A model generated the notes under the pieces. That model made no database searches. It was not told the origin of the DNA and saw only the letters and a list, made by a program, of their open reading frames with translations. Of a DNA stretch of 64,000 nucleotides, positions 34,892 to 43,684 are shown in pieces. The translations under genes were made by a program, and so were the position numbers. Positions within the stretch are counted from its first letter, which is position 1, and each line of letters starts with the position of its first letter. This stretch comes from JAJFHI01 sp050633705. Its GTDB lineage: Bacteria; Pseudomonadota; Alphaproteobacteria; Rhizobiales; Hyphomicrobiaceae. The DNA lies in assembly GCA_050633705.1 (NCBI GenBank), contig JBOEGZ010000017.1, forward strand, positions 17,594 to 81,593. Direction: 5' to 3'.

Positions 34892-36412
34892 TTAAGCCGC
34901 ATTGTCCATTAGTCGGGACTTGTTGCGTTCGAACCATTCCGACAGTTGTGTCACCTCACCCTTGTCAAAACGAAGGCCGAGTTTTGATCGGCGCCAGAGC
35001 ACGTCGTCAACTGTTACGGCCCACTCATGGCGCACCATGTGCTCGATCTCGCGTTGATAGAGCCCGTGCCCAAAATGAATACCGGCATCAGCTTCGTGTT
35101 TGGCCCCGTTGAATATCTCGAAAGAAATCGTGCCATAGGATTTGACGAGCCGATGAGCGGTGAACGTGTCAAGAAATGAGTATGCCGTTGTAAGCCGATC
35201 GACCAACTCGTCCACTCCGTCGATTGGAAAGGTGCCGCCGGGAAGTGCTTCACGTCCCGTCCAACTTCCACAAGCGCTGAGGTCGGGTGGTGTCAGTTCA
35301 TCACCGATACGATCCATCGCTTCTTCGGCCAAGCGGCGATAAGTCGTGATCTTTCCGCCAAAGATGTTCAAGAGCCCAGGCTCGCCTGCGCGTCCTTCGA
35401 GTTTGAGCCGATAATCCCGTGTGGCTTCCTGCGCGGCACTCGCGCCATCATCGAACAGTGGACGCACGGCGGAAAACGTCCAATGTACATCGTCGATTGT
35501 CACAGGGTCACGAAGATATTCCGACACTGCGTCGCAGAGATACTCAATTTCCTTAGCCGAAATGCGCACATCGTCTAGATCTCCCGTGTAGTCTTGATCG
35601 GTGGTGCCGATCATTGTGAAATCGTCTTCGTAAGGCACAGCAAACAGAACGCGTCCGTCGGCATTTTGGAATATATAGGCGCGATCGTGAGGAAGCACGC
35701 GTTGCACCACAATATGACTCCCTTGCACCAAACGCACGTTGTCAGGTGCGTTTGTTCCCGTAACGCTGGTTAGAATAGAGTCAACCCACGGTCCGGCAGC
35801 GTTGACTAAAAAACGCGCCTGGACAACGGACGTTTTGCCCGCGCCGTCGCGAGTTTCAATTCGCCAATGATTGCCGTCGCGTCTGGCTTGCGTCACTTCC
35901 GTCCGTGTCTTTATGACAGCACCACGATTGGCGGCGTCTCGTGCATTCAGCGTGACCAGTCGTGCATCATCGACCCAGCAGTCGGAGTATTCGAATGCTT
36001 TTACGTACTTAGAATGCAGTGGTTTTCCGGTAATGTCCTTGCGCAAATCGAGCACACGCGTTGCCGGCAATTGTTTGCGCCCGCCTATGTGGTCGTAGAG
36101 GAAAAGTCCAAGCCGCAAAAGCCAGGCGGGCCGCAATCCTTTGTGATAGGGGAGGACAAAACGCAATGGCGAGATGATGTGTGGTGCTATCGACCACAGA
36201 ACTTCACGCTCGGTCAACGCTTCGCGGACAAGTCGAAACTCATAATGTTCCAGATACCGCAATCCGCCATGAATAAGCTTAGTGGAACCAGATGACGTGC
36301 CACACGCGAGATCGTTCTTCTCTGCCAGGAAAACAGAATAGCCCCGCCCAGCGGCATCCCGAGCAATGCCACATCCATTGATGCCGCCGCCAATGATCGC
36401 GATATCATACAT
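34892..36412 (-). CDS. glpD: aerobic glycerol-3-phosphate dehydrogenase
   Basis: The 506-residue FAD protein starts MYDIAIIGGGINGCGIARDA with the GxGxxG loop, followed by GTSSGSTKLIHGGLRYLE (about 39-56), AAGPWVDSIL and FGGKITTYRRLAEEAM (about 350-365). The C-terminal domain (about 390-500) is the usual DAO_C. It oxidises sn-glycerol-3-phosphate to dihydroxyacetone phosphate at the inner membrane, passing electrons to ubiquinone. It follows glpR on the same strand after 106 bases, with its own operator-like site at 36474-36502. It consumes what the GlpV-STPQ transporter brings in (after phosphorylation if the substrate is glycerol). Confidence 0.97.
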   Translation of the reverse strand: MYDIAIIGGGINGCGIARDAAGRGYSVFLAEKNDLACGTSSGSTKLIHGGLRYLEHYEFRLVREALTEREVLWSIAPHIISPLRFVLPYHKGLRPAWLLRLGLFLYDHIGGRKQLPATRVLDLRKDITGKPLHSKYVKAFEYSDCWVDDARLVTLNARDAANRGAVIKTRTEVTQARRDGNHWRIETRDGAGKTSVVQARFLVNAAGPWVDSILTSVTGTNAPDNVRLVQGSHIVVQRVLPHDRAYIFQNADGRVLFAVPYEDDFTMIGTTDQDYTGDLDDVRISAKEIEYLCDAVSEYLRDPVTIDDVHWTFSAVRPLFDDGASAAQEATRDYRLKLEGRAGEPGLLNIFGGKITTYRRLAEEAMDRIGDELTPPDLSACGSWTGREALPGGTFPIDGVDELVDRLTTAYSFLDTFTAHRLVKSYGTISFEIFNGAKHEADAGIHFGHGLYQREIEHMVRHEWAVTVDDVLWRRSKLGLRFDKGEVTQLSEWFERNKSRLMDNAA

Positions 36413-36473
36413 CACCGGTTCTCGTTACTGGCCGGGCAAGGCGCACGCCATAGACGCGAAATGCGTCTAATAA

Positions 36474-36502
36474 CGAAAAAATACGAACCCAAACGAAAAA
36501 AT
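36474..36502 (-). promoter_or_regulatory. putative GlpR operator before glpD
   Basis: On the leftward strand this reads TTTTTTCGTTTGGGTTCGT and continues to a further TTTTTTCG. It shares TTTTCGTTTG...TTCGT with 37323-37350 in front of glpV. A 7-bp inverted repeat (TAGACGC / GCGTCTA, 36451-36469) lies nearer to the glpD start. Confidence 0.55.
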
Positions 36503-36518
36503 CAAGTAAAATTTGATT

Positions 36519-37310
36519 TCACGTCTCCTGTGAAGGGTCGACCACTTCCACAGCGACCCCGTGCTCGTTGCAAAGTGTGCGAATTGCGGCTGGTGGATCC
36601 ATGTCTGTAACGAACGTACTTAGATCCGAGATATGGCCGATTCGAACAGGCGCGGAGCGGTCATACTTCATGCTGTCGGCGACCAGGATCGCGTGCCGCG
36701 CACTGCCCATGATTGCTTTGGCGACGCGTACTTCGCGATAATCGTAGTCCAATAGGCTGCCATCTTCGTCAATTGCGGATGCTCCAATGATCGCGTAATC
36801 GACCTTGAACTGGCGGATAAAGTCGACGGCTGCCTCGCCGACAACGCCGCCGTCACTATGTCTGACAACGCCGCCTGCTACCACAAGCTCAATGCCGTCA
36901 CATCCTTGCAAAGTACTGATGACATTGATGTTATTCGTAATCACCATTAACCCGCGACGATCGCGCAATGCCTGTGCGACCTGCTCTGTCGTTGTACCGA
37001 TATTAATGACGATGGATGCGTTGTCCGGGATTAGATCTGCGGCGCGGCGCCCAATCTGACGCTTTGCTTCTGGCGCAAGTTGACGGCGTGCCGTGTAGGC
37101 GACATTCGCCACGCTCGAGGCCAGAACAGCACCACCATGAAATCTCTGGAGAATGCCGAGATCGGAAAGTTCATTCAAGTCTTTGCGGATGGTCTGAGGT
37201 GTAACTTTCAGCGATCCAGCGAGACCATCCACTGTGACGCGGCCTTCGGCACGGACGATTTCCAGAATGCTTTGTTGGCGCGGAATGGCGATATTTATGG
37301 CATTAGACAT
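36519..37310 (-). CDS. glpR: DeoR/GlpR family repressor
   Basis: The 263-residue regulator has an N-terminal DeoR helix-turn-helix (about 9-62: RQQSILEIVRAEGRVTVDGLA through RKDLNELSDLGILQRFHGGA) and the DeoRC sugar-phosphate sensor domain, with NIGTTTEQVAQAL (about 103-115) binding phosphate and IIGASAIDEDGSLLDYD (about 170-186). E. coli GlpR responds to glycerol-3-phosphate. The location between glpD and the divergent uptake operon makes the same role very likely. The ATG at 37310 is preferred over an upstream ATG at 37322. Confidence 0.92.
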   Translation of the reverse strand: MSNAINIAIPRQQSILEIVRAEGRVTVDGLAGSLKVTPQTIRKDLNELSDLGILQRFHGGAVLASSVANVAYTARRQLAPEAKRQIGRRAADLIPDNASIVINIGTTTEQVAQALRDRRGLMVITNNINVISTLQGCDGIELVVAGGVVRHSDGGVVGEAAVDFIRQFKVDYAIIGASAIDEDGSLLDYDYREVRVAKAIMGSARHAILVADSMKYDRSAPVRIGHISDLSTFVTDMDPPAAIRTLCNEHGVAVEVVDPSQET

Positions 37311-37322
37311 CAGAATTCGCAA

Positions 37323-37350
37323 TTTTCGTTTGACATTCGTTTTGGTTCGA
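37323..37350 (+). promoter_or_regulatory. putative GlpR operator between glpR and glpV
   Basis: The region reads TTTTCGTTTGACATTCGTTT followed by TGGTTCGA, three spaced TTCG repeats. The same TTTTCGTTTG-TTCGT pattern precedes glpD. It lies 13 bases from the glpR start and 53 before glpV, so one protein could control both directions. Confidence 0.55.
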
Positions 37351-37402
37351 TCTTACCTTGCAAACGTTGTCACTGCAACAGACCCGCAAGGGAGGAAACC
37401 CA

Positions 37403-39139
37403 ATGATAAATAGATCGATCACGTTTGCCGCCACCGTTTCACTGGTGCTCGCGGCTGGTCCAGCGTTCGCTGGTATGGATGAAGCGAAGAAATGGGTAAA
37501 CGATGAGTTTCAACCGTCTACCCTTTCCAAAGACGCTCAAATGTCCGAAATGGAATGGTTCGTCAAGGCTGCCGAGCCGTTCAAGGGCATGGAAGTCAAT
37601 GTTCTATCCGAAACCATTCCGACACATGAATACGAATCGAAAACGCTGACAAAAGCGTTCGAAGAAATTACCGGCATCAAGGTCAACCACCAGCTTCTTG
37701 GTGAAGGTGAAGTGGTCCAGGCCGTGCAAACTCAGATGCAGACCAAGCGTAACCTTTATGATGCCTACATCAACGATTCCGATTTGATTGGCACACACTC
37801 TCGCCTGCAACTTGCTGTGAATCTTACCGACTGGATGGCGGGTGAAGGCAAGGATGTAACGCTGCCAACACTGGACATCGATGATTTCATCGGTAAGTCA
37901 TTCACCACCGGTCCGGATGGCAAACTCTATCAGCTTCCCGACCAACAGTTTGCGAACCTCTATTGGTTCCGCAAGGACTGGTTTGACCGGGCAGATCTCA
38001 AAGAAAAGTTCAAAGCCAAATATGGCTACGACCTTGGTGTCCCCGTCAATTGGTCTGCCTATGAAGACATTGCAGAGTTTTTCACCAATGACGTGAAGGA
38101 AATCGACGGTGTCCGCGTTTACGGACACATGGACTATGGTAAGCGTGCACCGGACCTCGGTTGGCGCATGACAGATGCCTGGCTCTCCATGGCCGGTGCT
38201 GGTTCGAAAGGCCTGCCAAACGGTCAGCCGATCGACGAATGGGGCATTCGAATGGAAGCCGGCAATTGTAACCCAGCTGGCGCGTCAGTCACTCGCGGCG
38301 GTGGGGCAAACGGACCGGCTGCTGTCTATGCGATCCGAAAGTGGGACGAATGGCTGCGCAAGTTTGCTCCTCCTGGAGCGGCCGACTATGACTTCTATCA
38401 GTCTCTACCAGCACTCAGTCAGGGCAACGTTGCCCAGCAGATCTTCTGGTATACGGCATTTACCGCCTCGATGGTTGCGCCAAAGAGCGACGGCAATAAC
38501 ACTGTGGATGACTCTGGAAAACCGCTTTGGCGGATGGCACCGTCTCCGCATGGTCCGTACTGGGAAAAGGGTCAGAAGCTTGGTTATCAGGATGCAGGCT
38601 CTTGGACACTCTTCAAATCGACTCCAGTTGATCGTCGCAAGGCGGCTTGGCTATACGCCCAATTCGTCGTGTCGAAGACTGTGTCGCTCAAGAAAAGCCA
38701 CGTCGGCCTGACAATCATCCGCGATAGCGACATCAACCACAAATCGTTTACCGAGCGTGCTCCAAATCTGGGTGGACTCGTTGAGTTTTATCGCTCTCCT
38801 GACCGCGTAAACTGGAGCCCAACAGGCGTCAACGTTCCGGATTATCCGAAACTGGCACAGCTCTGGTGGCAGAACATTGGCGATGTCAACTCGGGTGCTT
38901 TCACACCGCAACAGGCGATGGACCGTCTTGCCGAACAGATGGACCAGGTGATGGCCAGGATGCAGGCAGCCGACGAGAAGGCCAAGGTCTACGGTGGTTG
39001 TGGTCCCCGTCTTAATAAGCCCAAGGATGCTTCGGAATGGCTCGGAAAGGGCGGGGCGAAAGCCAAGCTCGGCAACGAGAAACCAAAGGGTGAGACGGTC
39101 GACTACGACGAACTCGTCAAGCGCTGGACAAAAGGCTAG
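37403..39139 (+). CDS. glpV: glycerol/G3P ABC transporter substrate-binding protein
   Basis: The 578-residue protein has a signal peptide (about 1-23, ending GPAFA) and a long cluster-D type binding fold. It keeps the GlpV pattern: SEMEWFVKAAEPFKGMEV, EGEVVQAVQTQMQTKRNLYDAYINDSDL, and AGGCGPRLN-like VYGGCGPRLNKPKDASEW near the end. In Rhizobium leguminosarum GlpV feeds GlpSTPQ and is needed for glycerol use. The ATG at 37403 follows AGGGAGG. Unlike the R. leguminosarum order, in which glpV is last, here it is first. A strong stem-loop follows it, before glpS. Confidence 0.9.
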   Translation: MINRSITFAATVSLVLAAGPAFAGMDEAKKWVNDEFQPSTLSKDAQMSEMEWFVKAAEPFKGMEVNVLSETIPTHEYESKTLTKAFEEITGIKVNHQLLGEGEVVQAVQTQMQTKRNLYDAYINDSDLIGTHSRLQLAVNLTDWMAGEGKDVTLPTLDIDDFIGKSFTTGPDGKLYQLPDQQFANLYWFRKDWFDRADLKEKFKAKYGYDLGVPVNWSAYEDIAEFFTNDVKEIDGVRVYGHMDYGKRAPDLGWRMTDAWLSMAGAGSKGLPNGQPIDEWGIRMEAGNCNPAGASVTRGGGANGPAAVYAIRKWDEWLRKFAPPGAADYDFYQSLPALSQGNVAQQIFWYTAFTASMVAPKSDGNNTVDDSGKPLWRMAPSPHGPYWEKGQKLGYQDAGSWTLFKSTPVDRRKAAWLYAQFVVSKTVSLKKSHVGLTIIRDSDINHKSFTERAPNLGGLVEFYRSPDRVNWSPTGVNVPDYPKLAQLWWQNIGDVNSGAFTPQQAMDRLAEQMDQVMARMQAADEKAKVYGGCGPRLNKPKDASEWLGKGGAKAKLGNEKPKGETVDYDELVKRWTKG

Positions 39140-39148
39140 CACCCCCCA

Positions 39149-39192
39149 GTGTTCCGGGCGATTTCTCTCTCCCTACCTATCGCCCGGAACAC
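39149..39192 (+). promoter_or_regulatory. intercistronic stem-loop after glpV
   Basis: A perfect 14-bp inverted repeat (GTGTTCCGGGCGAT at 39149-39162, ATCGCCCGGAACAC at 39179-39192) has a 16-base loop. No T run follows, so it is not a normal rho-independent terminator. Stem-loops here in ABC operons protect the binding-protein mRNA and raise its level over the downstream genes. Confidence 0.75.
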
Positions 39193-39279
39193 CCTGCCTG
39201 CTAAAAGATCGACTTCAAGCACTCGCCGTCACGTTAGGCGGTGCAAGCCAGGGCGCCAATTTGAAATCGGAATACCACC

Positions 39280-40353
39280 GTGACACTGGAATTACGCAAC
39301 ATCGTCAAAACGGTCGGGCCCGACACACATATCTATGACACGAGTGTCGCACTGGCTCCCGAGGGATTTAATATCCTCCTCGGCACAACGCTTGCGGGCA
39401 AAACGACATTGATGCAGATCATGGCCGGACTAGAGGTGCCAACATCAGGCGAAGTTTGGTTTAATGGGGTCAACGTCACTGGTGTTCCCGTTCAGAAACG
39501 CAACGTTTCTATGGTCTACCAGCAGTTCATCAATTACCCGAACCTTAGCGTTTTTGAGAATATTGCCTCTCCGCTGCGCGTCGCCCGTCTGCCCCGCGAC
39601 GAAATCAAGCGGCGCGTTGAGGAGATGGCTGAGCTTATGAAGCTCACGCCAATGCTTTACCGTAGGCCTTCTGAACTTTCCGGCGGGCAGCAGCAACGCA
39701 CGGCAATGGCGCGGGCACTTGTAAAGGATGCCGACCTCGTGCTGCTCGATGAACCGCTTGCGAATCTAGATTTCAAATTGCGGGAAGAATTGCGCGATGA
39801 AATGCCGAAGTTGTTCGCAAACCGAAATTGCACCGTCGTCTACGCAACAACAGAACCCTCCGAGGCGCTGCTTCTGGGTGGGCATACCGCGACATTGCAT
39901 AATGGCCGTTTGACGCAATTCGGACCTACTGCGCGCGTCTATCGCCAGCCCGCAGACGTTCGCACAGCGCAGGTTTTCTCCGAACCGCCGATCAACCTTG
40001 CCACAGTCACAAAGCAAGGTGGCGACATCATTTTAAGCGACAGTGTACGCTGGCAAGCTCGCGGCGCATCGGCGAATTTGAAAGATGCCACCTACACGAT
40101 CGGCATTCGTCCGCATCACGTGACCCCGAAGTCGGCAGCGACATCGCCAGCCGACATCACTGGAAGCGTTCTCGTGACCGAATTGAGCGGATCAGAGAGT
40201 GTTATTCACTTTGCCCACGGTACGCAAACCTGGGTGTCACAGTCTCATGGCATTCACGCCATCGACGTTGGCGCCGAGGCCGCCTTCCAGCTGGATATCG
40301 ACCGTTGCATTTATTTCAACGCGGATGGGACTCTGATAGGGGAACAACCCTAA
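39280..40353 (+). CDS. glpS: glycerol/G3P ABC transporter ATP-binding subunit GlpS
   Basis: The 357-residue MalK-type ATPase has Walker A as GTTLAGKTTLM (about 32-42), the signature ELSGGQQQRTAMARAL (about 132-147), Walker B DLVLLDEPLANLD and a C-terminal TOBE/OB region (from about 240). The H-loop position reads YATTEPSEAL, with Thr instead of His. This substitution fits one half of an asymmetric ATPase pair with GlpT. The start is a GTG at 39280. Its stop overlaps the glpT ATG (TAATG). Confidence 0.9.
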   Translation: MTLELRNIVKTVGPDTHIYDTSVALAPEGFNILLGTTLAGKTTLMQIMAGLEVPTSGEVWFNGVNVTGVPVQKRNVSMVYQQFINYPNLSVFENIASPLRVARLPRDEIKRRVEEMAELMKLTPMLYRRPSELSGGQQQRTAMARALVKDADLVLLDEPLANLDFKLREELRDEMPKLFANRNCTVVYATTEPSEALLLGGHTATLHNGRLTQFGPTARVYRQPADVRTAQVFSEPPINLATVTKQGGDIILSDSVRWQARGASANLKDATYTIGIRPHHVTPKSAATSPADITGSVLVTELSGSESVIHFAHGTQTWVSQSHGIHAIDVGAEAAFQLDIDRCIYFNADGTLIGEQP

Positions 40354-41432
40354 TGGCACGAATTACTCTTGAAAACCTCCGGCATAGCTATCTTGCAAAT
40401 CCTACCGCACCAGCCGATTACGCCCTCAAATATCTCGATGTTGCCTGGGAAGATGGAGGTGCCTACGCGCTTCTCGGTCCCTCCGGTTGTGGCAAGACCA
40501 CACTTCTCAATATTATTTCTGGCCTAATAGATCCCAGTGAGGGGCGCGTTCTATTTGACGGTGCCGACATGACCGGCAAGCCACCGGATGAACGTAACAT
40601 TGCCCAGGTATTCCAGTTTCCAGTCGTCTACGACACCATGACGGTATTCGACAATCTAGCTTTCCCTCTCCAGAACCGTGGCGTGGAAGCCAGCGAGATC
40701 AAGACGCGAGTACACGAAGTTGCCGCCATGCTGGATCTCGACGAAATGTTGCCTCAGCGCGCGTCAGGATTGACGGCCGATGGCAAACAAAAAATCTCTC
40801 TCGGACGCGGTCTCATCCGGTCCGACGTCAATGCGATTCTGTTTGACGAACCGCTGACCGTTATCGATCCACACCTCAAGTGGCAACTGCGCTCGAAGTT
40901 GAAAGAGTTGCACCACCGCATCCGTCGCACGATGATCTATGTGACGCACGACCAGACTGAAGCTTTGACATTCGCCGATCAGGTTATCGTGATGCAAGAA
41001 GGGGAAGTTGTGCAGATTGGCACGCCGGTAGAGCTCTTCGAGCAACCGAAACACACATTCGTCGGTCACTTCATCGGATCGCCGGGAATGAACGTGTTGC
41101 CGACGGAGGTGAACAACGGCACGGCATGGTTCGGCGGGCAACCGGTGGCTGTTAGTAACGCAATTCCTGAGGACCTCAACGGCAGGACGCTGGAAATTGG
41201 TGTGCGGCCCGAGTTCGTGTCTCTCTCCGACAGCGGGATCGCGATTACAATTGACAAGGTCAGCGATGCTGGGCGGTTCCGCATCGTTGATGCGAGGCAT
41301 GGGGAAAGCCGTATTCATTTCCTCGTCAGCGAAGACATCAGCATCCCATCGGAGACAGCGCACATTGCGTTCGAGCCATCTCAAACACGCCTCTACGCCA
41401 ACGGCTGGCTTGTTGGGGAGGCGGCATCATGA
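40353..41432 (+). CDS. glpT: glycerol/G3P ABC transporter ATP-binding subunit GlpT
   Basis: The 359-residue ATPase has a normal Walker A (LGPSGCGKTTLLN, about 41-53), but the signature is GLTADGKQKISLGRGLI instead of LSGGQ. Walker B is NAILFDEPLTVIDPH and the H-loop is normal (YVTHDQTEAL). GlpS has the opposite pattern: good signature, altered H-loop. The pair should therefore make one working and one weak ATP site. The C-terminal part is a TOBE-like domain. It overlaps glpS by one base and glpP by four (ATGA at 41429). This glpT is not the MFS antiporter of the same name in E. coli. Confidence 0.9.
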   Translation: MARITLENLRHSYLANPTAPADYALKYLDVAWEDGGAYALLGPSGCGKTTLLNIISGLIDPSEGRVLFDGADMTGKPPDERNIAQVFQFPVVYDTMTVFDNLAFPLQNRGVEASEIKTRVHEVAAMLDLDEMLPQRASGLTADGKQKISLGRGLIRSDVNAILFDEPLTVIDPHLKWQLRSKLKELHHRIRRTMIYVTHDQTEALTFADQVIVMQEGEVVQIGTPVELFEQPKHTFVGHFIGSPGMNVLPTEVNNGTAWFGGQPVAVSNAIPEDLNGRTLEIGVRPEFVSLSDSGIAITIDKVSDAGRFRIVDARHGESRIHFLVSEDISIPSETAHIAFEPSQTRLYANGWLVGEAAS

Positions 41433-42292
41433 ACAAGACAGTCAATCAAAAAGGTTGGTTCTTTGTCCTCCCCGTTGTCGTGTTGGTCGCATTCAATGCT
41501 GTCATCCCGCTTATGACAGTGGTGAACTATTCGGTACAGGAGACATTTGGCGACAATCTCTTCTTTTTTGAGGGCGTCAAATGGTTCAGTCAAGTTTTGG
41601 CGTCGGAACGTTTTCACGCCTCGCTCCTGCGTCAGCTAACGTTTACGGGCATTATCCTTGCTATTGAAATTCCGCTTGGGGTCGCCATCGCGCTCGCCAT
41701 GCCACGCAAGGGACCATGGGTCTCGGTTTGTCTCGTGCTCATGGCCTTGCCTCTGCTTATCCCTTGGAACGTGGTTGGCGCCATGTGGAACATCTTCGCC
41801 CTACCTGACATCGGCATGCTGGGTCACACGCTTAACAGTTGGGGCATCGACTACAATTATACGCGTCAACCTTTTTCCGCCTGGGTGACGCTAATCGCGA
41901 TGGATGTCTGGCACTGGACATCGCTTGTTGTGCTTCTTGCCTATGCGGGATTAAGCGCTATTCCGGATGCCTATTACCAGGCGGCAAAAATCGACGGTGC
42001 ATCACCTTGGGCAATCTTCCGTTACATCCAGTTGCCGAAGATGAAACGCGTTCTTACGATCGCAGTTCTGCTGCGATTTATGGACAGCTTCAACATCTAT
42101 ACCGAACCCTTTGTGTTAACAGGTGGGGGCCCGGGCAACTCGACGACGCTGCTTTCCATAGATCTTGTTAAGGTCGCACTTGGGCAGTTCGACCTTGGAC
42201 CGGCGGCAGCGATGTCAATCATCTACTTCCTGATCATTCTGCTGTTCTCGTGGATTTTCTATACGCTCATGACACGCGGGGAGGAAGAGTGA
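41429..42292 (+). CDS. glpP: glycerol/G3P ABC transporter permease GlpP
   Basis: The 287-residue protein has six helices of the MalF type. The EAA-like coupling loop reads YYQAAKIDGASPWAIFRYIQLPKMKRV (about 184-210). FVLTGGGPGNSTTLLSID follows, as in other sugar permeases. ATGA links it to glpT, and its TGA overlaps the glpQ ATG (TGATG at 42290-42294). Length and order match glpP. Confidence 0.92.
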   Translation: MNKTVNQKGWFFVLPVVVLVAFNAVIPLMTVVNYSVQETFGDNLFFFEGVKWFSQVLASERFHASLLRQLTFTGIILAIEIPLGVAIALAMPRKGPWVSVCLVLMALPLLIPWNVVGAMWNIFALPDIGMLGHTLNSWGIDYNYTRQPFSAWVTLIAMDVWHWTSLVVLLAYAGLSAIPDAYYQAAKIDGASPWAIFRYIQLPKMKRVLTIAVLLRFMDSFNIYTEPFVLTGGGPGNSTTLLSIDLVKVALGQFDLGPAAAMSIIYFLIILLFSWIFYTLMTRGEEE

Positions 42293-43092
42293 TGACGCTG
42301 TTTCGTAGACTCGTGCCAACGCTTTACATAATTTTTCTCATGCTGCCGATCTACTGGTTGATCAGTATGTCGTTCAAAACAACCAACGAAATTCTTGGTG
42401 GGTTCACGCTGTTCCCACGTGAGTTTACACTCGATAACTACCGCGAGATTTTCACCAATCCCGTCTGGTATAACGGTTATCTGAATTCCATCATCTATGT
42501 GGTCATCAACACGATCATATCGGTGAGTGTAGCGTTACCAGCGGCCTATGCTTTTTCGCGCTACCGGTTTCTTGGCGACAAGCACCTCTTTTTCTGGCTG
42601 TTGACCAATCGCATGGCCCCTGCCGCCGTCTTTGCATTACCTTTCTTTCAGCTCTACTCCGCAATCGGGTTGTTTGATACGCACATCGCGGTTGCGCTTG
42701 CCCATTGCCTGTTCAACATCCCGCTTGCGGTCTGGATTCTGGAAGGCTTCATGTCCGGAGTGCCCAAGCAGCTCGATGAAACAGCCTATATTGATGGCTA
42801 TGGGTTCTGGCGCTTTTTCATACGCATCTTCATTCCAACGATCGCCGCCGGAATAGGCGTTGCCGCGTTCTTCTGCTTCATGTTTTCGTGGGTTGAACTC
42901 TTGTTGGCCAAGACACTCACGTCTGTCGCCGCCAAACCAATCGCCGCCACCATGACCCGAACGGCGAGCAGCTCAGGCTACGAACTCGGCCTGCTCGCTG
43001 CTGCTGGAACGCTGACCATCGTTCCAGGCGCCATCGTGATCTACTTCGTCCGCAATTATATCGCCAAAGGTTTTGCACTTGGCCGCGTGTAG
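42292..43092 (+). CDS. glpQ: glycerol/G3P ABC transporter permease GlpQ
   Basis: The 266-residue MalG-type permease has six helices and the coupling loop DETAYIDGYGFWRFFIRIFIPTI (about 162-184). The N-terminus (VPTLYIIFLMLPIYWLISMSFKT) and the FFCFMFSWVELLLAKTL stretch are typical. It forms the membrane pore with GlpP. The name should not be confused with E. coli GlpQ, a phosphodiesterase. Confidence 0.92.
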   Translation: MTLFRRLVPTLYIIFLMLPIYWLISMSFKTTNEILGGFTLFPREFTLDNYREIFTNPVWYNGYLNSIIYVVINTIISVSVALPAAYAFSRYRFLGDKHLFFWLLTNRMAPAAVFALPFFQLYSAIGLFDTHIAVALAHCLFNIPLAVWILEGFMSGVPKQLDETAYIDGYGFWRFFIRIFIPTIAAGIGVAAFFCFMFSWVELLLAKTLTSVAAKPIAATMTRTASSSGYELGLLAAAGTLTIVPGAIVIYFVRNYIAKGFALGRV

Positions 43093-43119
43093 TTATTCGT
43101 TGAAGGAAAGGAACGTCTC

Positions 43120-43401
43120 ATGGGACTGGAATGGATGGCATGGACGTGGCACACAGCGCTCTTTTTCCTTTTTATCCTCGTCTGCCTTGTCATCATGACG
43201 ATTTGGGAAATACGAAAGCCTGGCGGCGATCCGCGACGCGGCATCCTGGCACTCAACACGACACGTGGCGACCGCTTGTTCATTTCCTTGTTGGGAAGTG
43301 CGTATATTCATCTCGCATGGCTGGCCATTTTTGGTCCGCCTCTTTGGGGAGCCATCGTTCTTTCGATCGTCTTCGCGTTTAGCGTTTTTCGATTGGTTTG
43401 A
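43120..43401 (+). CDS. glpU: small membrane protein GlpU (DUF2160)
   Basis: The 93-residue protein has two to three helices and the family pattern EWMAWTWHTALFFLF (about 4-18), then RRGILALNTTRGDRLFISLLG (about 40-60). It lies 27 bases after glpQ, with GAAGGAAAG upstream. GlpU accompanies the glycerol transporter in rhizobia; its exact role is not known. It closes the operon; no clear terminator follows. Confidence 0.88.
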   Translation: MGLEWMAWTWHTALFFLFILVCLVIMTIWEIRKPGGDPRRGILALNTTRGDRLFISLLGSAYIHLAWLAIFGPPLWGAIVLSIVFAFSVFRLV

Positions 43402-43684
43402 AACAGCGCGAGTTTAACGGTCTAAACGGAAAGAGATTTAATGTTCGCGAACCCGTCGGATGCCTTCTCTTGGCCCATAGGTGTCGTCGCGACAGCGTGA
43501 TTTTTATCAAAAGCGCAATACCAAACGTGAGCCGGAGCGACTAGTGACAATCCTGGTGCCCGCCGATCTGTCTACATGCTCCGCAACGAAATATGTAGGC
43601 CGTTGGATCTTTGTTTTTTGTCGAGCACCGCAAGAAACGCTTCCCACTCCGGTCATTCTGCTAGACCCGCATTTATTCTGATTG

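Noticed and set aside
40764..41384. Leftward frame of 206 codons inside glpT
   Set aside because: Shadow of glpT, which has all ABC motifs and overlaps with both neighbours.
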